A DNA stretch of 64,000 bases, taken from assembly GCA_015680685.1 (NCBI GenBank), contig MNCI01009432.1, forward strand, positions 169,679-233,678, given 5' to 3'. The DNA comes from Gnetum montanum. Its lineage: Eukaryota; Streptophyta; Gnetopsida; Gnetales; Gnetaceae. This document shows, piece by piece, positions 22,627-32,949 of this stretch. Below the pieces are notes generated by a model. It worked only from the letters and a program-made list of their open reading frames with translations. It was not told the origin of the DNA and made no database searches. How positions within the stretch are numbered: position 1 is the first letter of the stretch; each line of letters opens with the position of its first letter. The position numbers and the translations under genes are program-made.

Positions 22627-25600
22627 ATGGCTCCCAAGAGAGAATGCAAACACCTAGCACTCGCCAAGGTTGACAAAGTAAAGGATACCCTAGGGTGTGT
22701 GTCGTAGGCATGTGTTGCAGTGCGAGAGAAGACCCCATTGACCCAGTAAGTTACTATGCTATTCCCCTTTGTTCTTTCTATGTTGTGATTATTACTTCTG
22801 TTTTCTCTATTTTCATTTCTATGATTTTTGTTATGCAATCAAAATTTTATATTATCGTTTGGTTGCTGTTTTTGGCCATTACACCATTGTTGTTGCCAAT
22901 TTGGCCACGACGGGTGTATGGACGCTATGTTAAGGTTGCATACAGTGTTGCGTAAACATCCATTGTTGTGGCTAGATTGCCACAAAAGCTTAGGTGATTT
23001 TAGCAACTCATCATGCGAATAGCATAGCGTGCGACCCTTGGGAGGGTTTGGCCTTGCACGTGTTTTGACAACATAACATGTGTCTATCACGACATAATGC
23101 AAATCATTTTGTCAAGCAGAAGATTTTTCAAAATTAGTGTAGCGCATTGAATTCTTTCTTATCAAAGGATTTTTGTTTAACTCTTCATTGCTACACTAGG
23201 CTAATTTTGCTATACTATTGCCTTTTTGTTTTTTGCTACGCTACATGCATGGAGAGAGTCACGCTACGCTATCTGCTAACTGCTAATTCTGCTATGTTAT
23301 ATGTGAATCCTACTCAACCATGACGTTAACATTTTCAATTGTGTTATGCAAGATGGTGCTAAGGCTAATCTTAAATATCTTAGAAATCTTGTGCTTCCTA
23401 AGCGAACTGGTAGCCAACGTTCCTTCATCCCATGCGTGTGTAGGTGGTTTGGTTCTAGGAAGGTGCACATGACTTCCTACAATTTCTCCTCCAACACTTC
23501 AGTGTGATCGTTTGGTCACACTTTTCATAGGAGGTAGCATCTATAGTGATAGAAACCTTGCTACCTGGGGAAAATTGGGGTATACTGATATTTTTGATGG
23601 ATGAAGCAATTAGAAGCATGCAGGGAAAAGGATCTAGTCAGTGCCCAAAAAATTTGATGTGTCTGGCTTGGGTTTGGAAGATGCTCGAATATAATTGCTA
23701 CCATCCATACAACACTTTGTTCATTGCTCGCCACATGGAAACTTGTTTTCAAAGCCCATCAAGAATCGTTTACTGTGCCTGTAGGTGAGTTCTGTAAATA
23801 TATTCTGCTACGCAATGCAACACTTGCTACGTTAGGCAAATGTTAATAACATGTTTTTGTTACCAGGTCCTTTATCAACAAGGATGGACTTCACGGTGAC
23901 TTGAATGCATTAGCCTTGGCATGGATGGCACTGCAGGAGTTTTCTTCTATTAAAAATATGTGCACAAGCATGATAGGCCAATGCGAGAATGAGTACAAGA
24001 CCTACCCAACTCGGTACTCTCAGCTCTACAAGAGATGCAAGGAGTTTAGTTGGTTGGATGGGGATTGGGAATCCCTCAGGCTGATCACTGTTGAAGATGT
24101 ATTGGTGGATCTTCCGCCATTTCCATCGTCATTTAAGCTTGGTAAGCTAAACAGTGAGTTTCTTGAATGTTTGAGTGTTAATTCTATTTTTGTGTTATTT
24201 CTGCTTTTATCTAAGTTTTTTCTTTTTTCATTGTGCAAACTACTGTAGTAGCAAAGAAGTTTGAGGAGGTGACGATGATCACCTCTGGGCATCATGATGC
24301 CAACATCTACTTCAAGTACGGGGAGGTAGATGAGACTCAATGCTGGCTTTGCAACGGGGCTGCAGAATCGCTGACCAAACACCTTCAGAATGCTGGCCTC
24401 ATGGAATTGTTCCTGGCCATGAACTCGAGCATCCCTGCTATTGAGATGCTAGCCCTAGCTGACTCATTTTCTGAAAAGGGAGACTTCTTTCACACACGCA
24501 TGCATGGTGTTTTGGTGGTCCTTGAAATCAATGATCAACTATTCACAAACCTCTTCGGTATCCTTGATGATGGTCTCCCCATAGGGGTAAAGATCAAGAA
24601 AGAGGCGAAGTATCAAGAGGACATTGAGGAGTGGCTAGGGGTGGAAAAGGTTTGAAAGGGGATCCTTATGGAAAAAGCTAAGCTGAGAGTAGCCAAAAAA
24701 ATTTACCCCATCTTCTGTGCCTATGCTTTCCCCAAGCTACTTTCCCAAGGAAAGATCATTGGGATTGAGCAGGCTTGGGTGATGAGGGAGGTCATGGAAG
24801 AGGGGGCCCACTACAACTAGGCTAAACATCTCTACAAAGGCTTGCAATCTAAAATGGTCATGCTTCATAAGAAGAATGAGTCCCATTTCAATGTGCATCA
24901 TGCCTTTCACATAGCTTTCTTACAACAGTTCATGGAATTCTTGGTGGCCCGTGAGAATGGAGTCTAGGTTATGCAAGATCGTAACTAGATTTCCAAACCA
25001 TGGATCTGCCAAGTCTTCCAAACCACCTGAGCCTAGGATCCCCCAGAAGCTATTGGGAAGTTGTTCTCCATGATGACTAAGGATCGGGTGGCCTGCAACT
25101 TCTATGGCTAGAATAGCATGGGAGAGGTGCCCCTTGCTACTACGGGTAGTGTATCATAGGGGAAATGCCTCATCATAGAGATAGTGGCCACCAAGTTGTG
25201 GCAAAAGAGGTCTCATCCAGCTAAGGAGCCTTCCCGTACAGAATAAGAAGAGGGGTGGACATTGCAATTCAAGCTATGCAGAATGCAGCCCCCCATTGGT
25301 AAATGCTTTTGTCATTTTTCTTGTTTCTTCACTTATTTGTTTAGCACTTGGTACATTGTGCTCTTCTAGGTAGCATAGCATAGCATAGCATCGATTTTGA
25401 GTTAATACACTATGGCCTAATGTGAACTTGCTTTGTCTTCAGAAGAAGAAGAAGAAGAAGAAGGTGAAGTAGAGGTGTCAACCCCCAAAATAGGGGTAGC
25501 TAATAAATATGTGGGGGCCCCAACCATAGAGAGAAGGGCCCTAGTCGAGAGAGAGAGAACCCCCACCACAAAGGAAAGGGCTCCCATCGACAAAGAAAAT

Positions 25601-27245
25601 GCCCCTGCTTACGAGGGAGACGTCTCGGCCAATGAGGAGGATTTCCCCACTGATGAGGTGGATGTTGGTGCTTTAAAAAGAAAGGCCCCAGCAAATAAAT
25701 AGGAATCCCATGTCAACGAGGAAGGAACCTCTATTGATGATACTTTTGTTGAGCACATTTTAGCATCGTAGCAACAAATGAACACAGAGGGTGTTGCTAT
25801 AGTGTTAAGCTAGGAAAGAGGGGAGCTACAACTAGATGCTAGTGAGTTTGGCAATATATTCAATAGTATTTCGATGGGAAACCCCCCATTATCACCCCTA
25901 AGGGTTTGCTAGGTAGGAGCCTTTATATTATTATTTGCGTTACTCACCTATTTTATTGTAGTCCATCTCGATCATTACTTACGTGTTTAGTGATATGGTA
26001 GACACTACTGTTAACACTACAGGACCTTCCTTGATCTGGCTAGAACCATGGGCCAAGACCCCTGACAAGCTTACATTCATGCAGGGGGTTGTCGATGACA
26101 TGATTGGCCATCTCAAACAGGTCGATTATGAAGTGGATAAGTAAAGTGGCTATTCTAGGCTTTTAGCTTGCTATGCTAGACTTCTTGAGTTGCCAAACTT
26201 TGCTACACTACTATGACTAATGTTCTTTTATGTGTGATAATATTATCTGACCTCAAGTGGGACCTGAAACGAGCAGTAAAGGTAGACACCATGCCTACAT
26301 TCCCACCTGAAGTGACTAAGGTGCCTTGCCACATATATGATGAGGCTAGCAAATGTGCATTTCACTCGGCATGCTCCTTCTGGGTGTTTAGGAGCATGAA
26401 TGAAGACCTATGAAAATAGGTCTAGAGGTAGGAGAGAGAAATGGCCAATCTGACCATCGAGGTGGGAGAACTTCATTCCAGGAATGAGTTCCTGCTAGCC
26501 CATGATACTAACGATGGAAATTGGCATATGGCCATCATAGATTATGCAAGATATTGGACGACTGTGCGGTGCAACAAGAAGGCCACTCGAGAGATAATTG
26601 AATAGCAGATGTAGATGAACTTGTTCTCTTAAAATAACCAAGACTAGAAGGACTATAGCATGAGAGTTTACAAGTGGGGGTAGTCCCAGAATAATCATAA
26701 GCATATATATAAACTAGAATGCATCACCTACCACAAACAATACTGGGATGCTTCAGTAAAGTTGTATACTCATGAAGAATTCCTAGATTTTATTGGTGCT
26801 TCGAGGCCCACAACAAGTTCATGTAGCAAGTGACAGTCACTAAGTTACCTAAGTAGGAAGTGAATCTTTCCACAGGTGAGACCGTCACTACCTCCTTTTC
26901 TCCGGGACCGCTAAAATGGATGGCCATTGAAAAGGAGAAAGCTACAACAAATGTTGAACCGAGCGATAGACATTGGGTAGATATTACATAGGAGGAGGTC
27001 TGGCACCACCTCAGGATCGGATTGGATCGCATACTCCCCAAGATAGATGCGGGGCCATCTCAGGTTAGTCACTTTTTGCGATGCAACATTTTATGTTTTT
27101 CTAGATGTTATGTGCAACTCTAGCTGACTTCTTAATGTTTATGGTGCAGATTCTAGATGATGGAGCAAGGTCCCTAGAGGGAAGAAATGATGATGTGGAA
27201 GAAGGTGATGTAGAGAGAAATAATGAAGGAGAAGATGACGTGTGA
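22627..27245 (+). pseudogene. Antisense spliced gene inside element B, function unknown
   Basis: This reads as a multi-exon gene opposite to B. The ATG at 22627 (aacaATGGCT context) starts MAPKRECKHLALAKVDKVKD. Codon 27 is TAG, but the frame then stays open to a GTAAGT donor at 22746. GT-AG introns fit at 23785-23866, 24142-24248, 25299-25442, 25913-25990, 26141-26257 and 27064-27149. The longest clean exon part is 24249-24652 (FEEVTMITSGHHDANIYFKY, ALADSFSEKGDFFH). An exon from 25443 codes a Glu-rich run and KERAPIDKENAPAYEGDVSA-like repeats. The last exon (27150-27245) ends EEGDVERNNEGEDDV, stop TGA. About twenty in-frame stops, mostly TAG, and at least one frameshift (near 26780) break it. 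I do not recognise the protein. Some Tat-lineage elements are known to carry extra, including antisense, ORFs; whether this one is related is untested. Confidence 0.55.
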
Positions 27246-27404
27246 CAACAGGGCTTTTGATTTTTGTATTTTTATATTTTTGTAAAATTGTTGCAAACAT
27301 TGTCTAAGTAAAATTTTGAATGAAAAATGGATTATGGTAAGATTGATGATACTCTAGTCTATGCGTTACGTATGTTATTTATGCAACCAATTTCTATGTT
27401 TTTT

Positions 27405-27660
27405 TTCATTTTAGTTTTAGGACATTTCAGGCCATGTGTAGTTTTAGGCCATTTCGGGCCATGGGGTGATAATGTAGTTTTAGGACATTTGGGGCTGTCG
27501 CTAGTTTTAGGCCATTTCAAGCCATGGCATAGTATAATTTTAGGCCATTTTGGACCATGGTGCAATATAGTTTTAGGCCATTTTGGACCATCGCTAGTTT
27601 TAGGCCATTTCGGGCCATGGCGTAGTATAGTTTTAGGTAATTTCGGGGCATGGCACAAAC
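27405..27660 (-). repeat. Tandem array 3 (TAGTTTTAGGCCATTTCGGG family)
   Basis: Eight or nine copies of a unit of about 27-37 bp, plus-strand core TAGTTTTAGGCCATTT(C/T)GG(G/A)CCATGG. Each unit holds an inverted GGCC-centred core (ggccatttcgggcc). On the minus strand it is open for 167 residues and reads repeats of GPKWPKTIL, which is a by-product of the repeat. It lies directly after B's protease. A closely related pair of units occurs in A at 36370-36420, at the matching position. Confidence 0.85.
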
Positions 27661-27929
27661 AAAAAGGTATGTTAACAATTTTAGAAAAGTAAGTTGGTGT
27701 ACCTAGCATAGATGGATAAATGTGAAGCCAATAAGTGGTAGATGTACAAACAATGTTAACTGGGCAAGAAGTAGTGGGGTTGCTAGGGTATGCGTAACTA
27801 CTTTCTGATCCATCGTGGGTTTGATGAGGTGTACAGCTAAGACTCTTTGCTAATGCATTCATCTACATCATTGTCCTCTTCCTGGAAGGGCAACTTGGCC
27901 CATGCATTTTTGTTTTCTAAGCTGGTGTG
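27661..27929 (-). other. Element B sequence after the protease
   Basis: A minus-strand tail between protease and array 3. A frame shadowing the protease continues into NKNAWAKLPFQEEDNDVDE and then stops. There is no domain. Confidence 0.4.
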
Positions 27930-28440
27930 CTAGGCTGGCTCTTTCACTAAACCATTAGTATCTATAGAGACAGGTGCCTCGCTCTCAGAGGTTATGACCT
28001 CCGAGCCCTGTTCCATATCTACGTCATTGATTGCTTGTGTTGCCACCTCATTGCCATGGATTACCACCTCCCTACCTACATAGGGTAGATGGATCACCTG
28101 ATGTATGGGTGAAGAGATGAACCTAAGTTGTGCTAACCATGATCTCCCCAAGATCAAGTTAAACCCAGGCATCTCTTCCACCATGATAAACGTTGCATTA
28201 GTGGGGAATTGATCCCCTGCTACAAAGTTAATGTGGACCATGCCTTTCAGTACGGCCCTTGCCCCGTTGAACAAATTTAAGCATGATGTCATCGTGAGTC
28301 TAATCTGGTTGACCAAACCCAGCTTATCCACTATAGAGAATGGGATGACATTTGTAGCAACCCCATCATCAATGTGTACCCTTCAAATCTTGTGTTGGCC
28401 AACCTGAATTGTGATGAAAAGAGGTGTTGTAGTTACCTGA
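27930..28440 (-). pseudogene. Element B protease (retropepsin)
   Basis: The aspartic protease would cleave the Gag-Pol polyprotein. On the minus strand, RVHIDDGVATNVIPFSIVDK near 28320-28380 holds the catalytic motif position, written Asp-Asp-Gly rather than the usual Asp-Thr/Ser-Gly. It continues LGLVNQIRLTM and FNGARAVLKGMVHINFVAG to VEEMPGFNLILGRSWL (flap-side ILGR-WL block, near 28120-28170). The ORF 27930-28331 is open for 133 residues. Element A has the same DDG motif, so it is likely a family feature rather than decay. Confidence 0.8.
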
Positions 28441-29160
28441 CCCTTTTTAGGTTCATCTGTAATGGAATCATCACAAAAATTCAATTGGGATGGATTTGGT
28501 CCTACTAGCATAGAAGAAAGCATAATTGAGTGGATTACTTTTTCTTCTATTAGCATATTCTCATCAACTAGGATTATCATCAATATGCGAACCAAAGCCT
28601 CACGATGTGCAGTAGAAGTCATAATCAAGTCATATAGGCTCAACATTGTGTTTTCTTGATTCAGAGCCTGCTTGACTTGAGTGAGAGCACTTAAAAGGTC
28701 TGGGCCACCTTCCTATTTACTACCTTTCTCCTCCTCCATTTGTCCTAGGAGACAAATTTCCCAAGGAGGGAAAGTTTCAGGTTTGGGATTAGACCCCTTT
28801 GGATGAGGTGGCAAAGACCGTGCACGTGTAGCAATGTCATCTTTTTGCAATGAGGATGTAGATGCAGAAGACAAGGACATAGGTTTGGAAGTACTTAGGG
28901 TAGTACATTCCGTAGACGCCTCACTTATCAAATGCTTTTCTTGTTTCTTTGGACGAGAAGACTAAGGTGTTGTCTTATGTAGGGCAGGGGCGGTTGAATG
29001 GCTTATCCCCCTGATGATGAATGGCGGTAACGATGTTAATGCATGTGGCAGTGGTGCTATTTTTCTTATAAGCGGTGCAGGGGCAGATGTCCGGGGAGGG
29101 ACTCTTTGGAAAAACGGTTTCTACGAAGTTTGCTTAGCCATTGGTGGTGTTGGTGTGCTT
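28441..29160 (-). pseudogene. Element B Gag-protease linker
   Basis: A low-complexity Pro/Ser/Lys-rich region on the minus strand between Gag and protease, with open stretches 28383-28646 and 28713-28931. It includes SLYDLIMTSTAHREALVRIL, whose counterpart in A (SLYDLVMTSSAHCQALAKIL-like, near 35620-35680) occupies the same place. PFFQRVPP and PPFIIRG fragments near 28990-29130 echo the PFVIRVPQ repeats of A. Confidence 0.6.
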
Positions 29161-31458
29161 CACTGAGGCACAGGAACCACAAATGATTGCTGGGGTGGTT
29201 TAGGATTATTGTCAATGTTGATGGTGTTGATAATGTAGCTAGCATTGTTAGAATTAAGAGGATCTATATAAACATGTAGAGATTGATTTTCAGGGTGCAC
29301 TAGGTTTCTCTCATCTAAAACCAGTTTCCCTTGATAAATCATTATTTGGATTTCATCTTTTAATGCCATGCAGTAATATATGTCGTGACCACACTATTGA
29401 TGGTAGTCACAAAACTGCTCCAGTCTGAAATTTTTAGTAACTTGTGGCTCATTGGGTAAGGCCAAGGAGGGGTTCCTACGAAGTTTGCAGTGCTGTTGAT
29501 GTTTTTTGGCTCCCTCCTCTAACATCCACTTGTGTTGGATATACCCTACTACTAGTAATTGCTTCAGAAGTTCTGAAGGTTTGATGTGTAGCAGGGTATA
29601 TTTAGAGTGATCCTTATCCTCGAAGTTTGGTGTAGGTGGTGCAGATGCTTCAAATGTAGATGTGGAGGGTTGAGGTGTGTTGCCCTGGTCGAGCATGGGG
29701 TTAGTTTCTATTGCAACTACTTTCTTGTTGTTCTTGTTGTTGTTGGGTTTGGCTTCATTTACTACAGTGGCCACTATGGCTATTGCAGCCTTGCCCTTGT
29801 CCTTTTTTTCGAACATGTTCTTGTATGCAACGTAAGCTAGGTCTTTGCTTACCTTGACCGTGTCCTATATGCTATTTGTCTAGATAAAATCCTGGCTACG
29901 AGTCTAGCGAGTGAGATAGTACAGTTTGGACTTGATGAAGTCATTCACTGCATCCTTAAAGATAGCCAGCAAATGGGCCTCCATGATGGGCTTCTGGATC
30001 TCGTTAACGGTAGTGCTCCACCGCTATATGAATTTCTGGACTAGTTCCAGTGGATCTTTCTTCACGCTCATTAGCTGATCCAGTGTAACTTCTAGTCTCA
30101 AGTTGTACTTGAAACGCATTACGAACTAGGCTAGGAGCTCCTCTAGGGTTGAGATGGAGGAGCATGGAAGTGTGCGGTACTAGTATAGGGCTTTCCCCAT
30201 CAAATACATAGCAAAGACATAGATGATTTTATGCAGCCATTGTTATAGAAGAAGGGACTTAAATTTGAATGTGACAAGATGGGCATTAGAATCACCCTCC
30301 CTATTGTATTTTGTGACATGGGGGAGTGGCATCCTGGGGGTGAAGTTAGCATGGGAACTATTGGGCTGATGGGGTCATCCTGGTAGAATTCCATGACTTG
30401 TACCACATTAGAATCGGTAGTATTGAGGCATTTGATTTTCTCAATGAGGGTCTGGATGAGCTGGAATGCTTAATCTAGACCCAAGCACGATGTGGATGGT
30501 TGGAGAGCTACAGAGGTAGCTCCCATCTGCAGCATGGCAAGGGCAGCAACCTGGACCATAGGCAGTGCCGTTGGGGTGGCCCCTATGAAAGGTGTTGCTT
30601 GTGCTATCCACCACTCGGTAGGTGATGCTATTGGAGCAGTAGCTACTAGTTGTGCCATGGGGTAAGCTATTTTTGTGATTGGTGGGATAGACCATAATCC
30701 CACGCTTGGTTGTACCGTTTACAAGACATGGTACGTTTGGTGGTGAATGTAGTTGGACATTTGCGATGGCTACGAAATAGGAGGGGAAGTAAATGGGGTC
30801 CACCATGTGGATGAGACTAGGCCCACCGCTGATGATGGAATAGGTGTAGATAGGGGAATGGATGTGTAAACCACATGCAACTATGATGTAGGTACAATGT
30901 GAATGTATGGCAAGGTAACTTTGATGGATGCGTGATACACTGAGGACATAGATTGGGTAATAGTTTGCAGATGAGTAGTGGCTAAGAATGAGACAGGGGA
31001 GTAGGCATGTTGATACATCGAGAGCATGGCATGGTTACTCGTTGCCGATGAAATTGCGAGTTGTGATGATGCAGATGTGATCATAAAGGAAGCAGAGGTA
31101 AAGAGTGGGTTTTTCCAGAAAGATGGAGTGGAAGGGATGGTGGTAGGATTGGTTTGACCCCCACATTCAAACTGGAAATCCAATTCTTCTTTCCTGTCTT
31201 GGAACGTCTCATCATGGTGAGACACTATGTCTCATAGCTCTGTAGGCCTAATGGTTGCTATTAGCTGATCTATGAGCCACTAGTGCATCTGTGTCAAAGG
31301 AATGGAAATGCCAAGAGTGGGAATAAATTCCCTTCCATTATAGTAAGCAAACGTGAAGGCACATTTGTCCTCGAGTTCTTTTACGTCTAAGGGAAGGTTT
31401 TCCTTAACCTTAGTGCAAAGAAAGTTCTACTGCTTGTATTGCTGAGCTAAGCCCTCAA
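29160..31458 (-). pseudogene. Element B Gag
   Basis: The structural polyprotein. On the minus strand, the N-terminal part from 31458 reads KENLPLDVKELEDKCAFTFA. Open pieces follow at 30881-31225, 30441-30806 (frameshifted) and 30200-30406 (VMEFYQDDPISPIVPMLTSP). A capsid-like block near 29850-30140 reads FVMRFKYNLRLEVTLDQL and MEAHLLAIFKDAVNDFIK with stops between. Then comes a Cys-His motif FCDYHQ, stop, CGHDIYYCMALKDEIQIMI (29310-29410), matching the C-(E/D)(F/Y)H---GH-T--C--LK--IE--I block of Tat-lineage Gag. The gene is interrupted at its very start by element A (31459). Confidence 0.75.
31454..31458. repeat. Target-site duplication of element A (left copy)
   Basis: ctcaa immediately before A's 5' LTR; ctcag (39031-39035) follows its 3' LTR. 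A 4 of 5 match fits a 5-bp duplication with one later change. Confidence 0.6.
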
Positions 31459-32574
31459 TGAAACACCACAAAATTTCAGGTCTCAGCATCTCGACTACAA
31501 ATTTTTCTAAGTTCAGAGCGATGGCACTTTATGTACCCTACTACGCTATGTAGCATAGTGCTATAGTGCGCAACATAACATAGTGCTACAGTGTAACACC
31601 CTGCTACGCTATGTAGCATAGCACTACAGTGCATAGCGTAGTGCTACATTTTAATAGCCTGTTACATTGCGTAGTGCAGCACAACACTAACTTCCAGATT
31701 TGCAAGATTTTTCTAAGTGTCAGAATGATGGTAGTTTCTGCACCCTGCTATGCTATGTAGTATAGCATAGCATACTGCAGCGTAGCACTACAGTGTAATA
31801 ACTAGTACTACAATGTAGTGTAGTGCTACATTGCAACACCCACTGCACTTCCACGTGGCACCTAATTCACATTTTTGGCTAACCCTAGCCCTATAAATAC
31901 CTCTGTTCTCTCTTAAAAAAAGGGTGAAAAAGGGGGAAGGCTTCCATTTCTTCATCGATAAGGAATTTTGCATTTTCACATCTTAGAACCTAGCTCCATG
32001 GGAGAATGAGACCCAAAGCACACTAAATTGACAAAGAGGCACAACTACATCGCACGGTACACTGCATACCCATTATAGCACAGTGGAACATCACACAGTA
32101 CTTTGTGACTACCAACCTAACAGGCACAATTTATCATAGTGAATACCAGATTTCATAGCCTAACACCACCAAGGTTGTGACTGTGCTCCTACTGTGCCTA
32201 TTGTACACTTTGTATACTTGTACCCCTTTTTCAGGGCTATGCATCTTTCTATTCAAACTCTCTTTCTGTCTGATTACAACATTTTTTAGCATTGCAAAGT
32301 GTTCAATCGTGTCTATTGTTCTGTTACATGCTTTAGCACATTTCCATTGTTTTGCACATTAGGTTTTCTTTTATTTTACCATAAGGTGTTACATTTAATA
32401 TCATTTTTACAAACGGGTTATTGTACACTGGTTAAGTCCCTGTCTGATCGACTAGACTATTCAGGGCAGCCTAAATCTGTTCTTTCCAGCATGGCCCTCA
32501 TGCAGATCTGGGGTTAGGCTATGCACCCGAAGATGTCTCAGTGTTTCTAGCCATCAACGTTTTTTGTCACTATA
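31459..32574 (+). repeat. 5' LTR of element A
   Basis: It starts tgaaacaccacaaaattt and ends tttttgtcactata (terminal CA mutated to TA), about 1,116 bp. It is co-linear with 37974-39030. U3 is packed with variants of CTACGCTATGTAGCATAG (31535-31835). A TATA box (tataaata, 31892-31899) separates U3 from R. Confidence 0.85.
31892..31899 (+). promoter_or_regulatory. TATA box of element A 5' LTR
   Basis: tataaata in the context agccctataaatacctctg. The 3' LTR has ccttataaatacctc at the same place (38343-38357), and B's right LTR has the equivalent on the minus strand. Confidence 0.6.
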
Positions 32575-32578
32575 GTTT

Positions 32579-32598
32579 TTGGCACTAGAAGGAGGACC
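32579..32598 (+). other. Primer-binding site of element A
   Basis: TTGGCACTAGAAGGAGGACC begins five bases after the LTR. The same sequence with three changes sits at the corresponding place in B (39394-39413, minus). I have not assigned the tRNA. Confidence 0.6.
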
Positions 32599-32949
32599 TA
32601 AACCATTTCTATCTACATTTTTGATTAGCACTTAGTCAAAACTTTGGATGTTCAAGAGCGCATAACAAGTTCTCAGAGTATAGCAAGCTCTAGCATAGCG
32701 AGCGCTACACCAGAGTTGGCTATTTTTTAGCAGTTGTCATACTTAGCATTTTTTCTACATTTTCATACTTAGCAATTTTTCTACATTTCTATATTTTGCA
32801 TTTTATTTTGCATTGTTATGCCTAGCCATTTTTTTTATATTTCTATACTTGGACATATACCTGCTACTAACAAACTTCGTAATTTTTCTACTATTTTCAG
32901 AGTTAGCCATTTTATGCAAATAGCAACTATCACAACTTGATCTGTGAAT
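32599..32949 (+). other. Element A leader
   Basis: A non-coding stretch before gag. It contains a tagcatagcgagcgctac motif (near 32690) related to the LTR U3 motif, and repeats of tttctacatttctatactta (32745-32860). Confidence 0.5.

Noticed and set aside
27359-27862. 167-residue minus-strand frame with GPKWPKT repeats as a structural protein
   Set aside because: It is the translation of tandem array 3 (unit length a near multiple of three) and has no start or family support.
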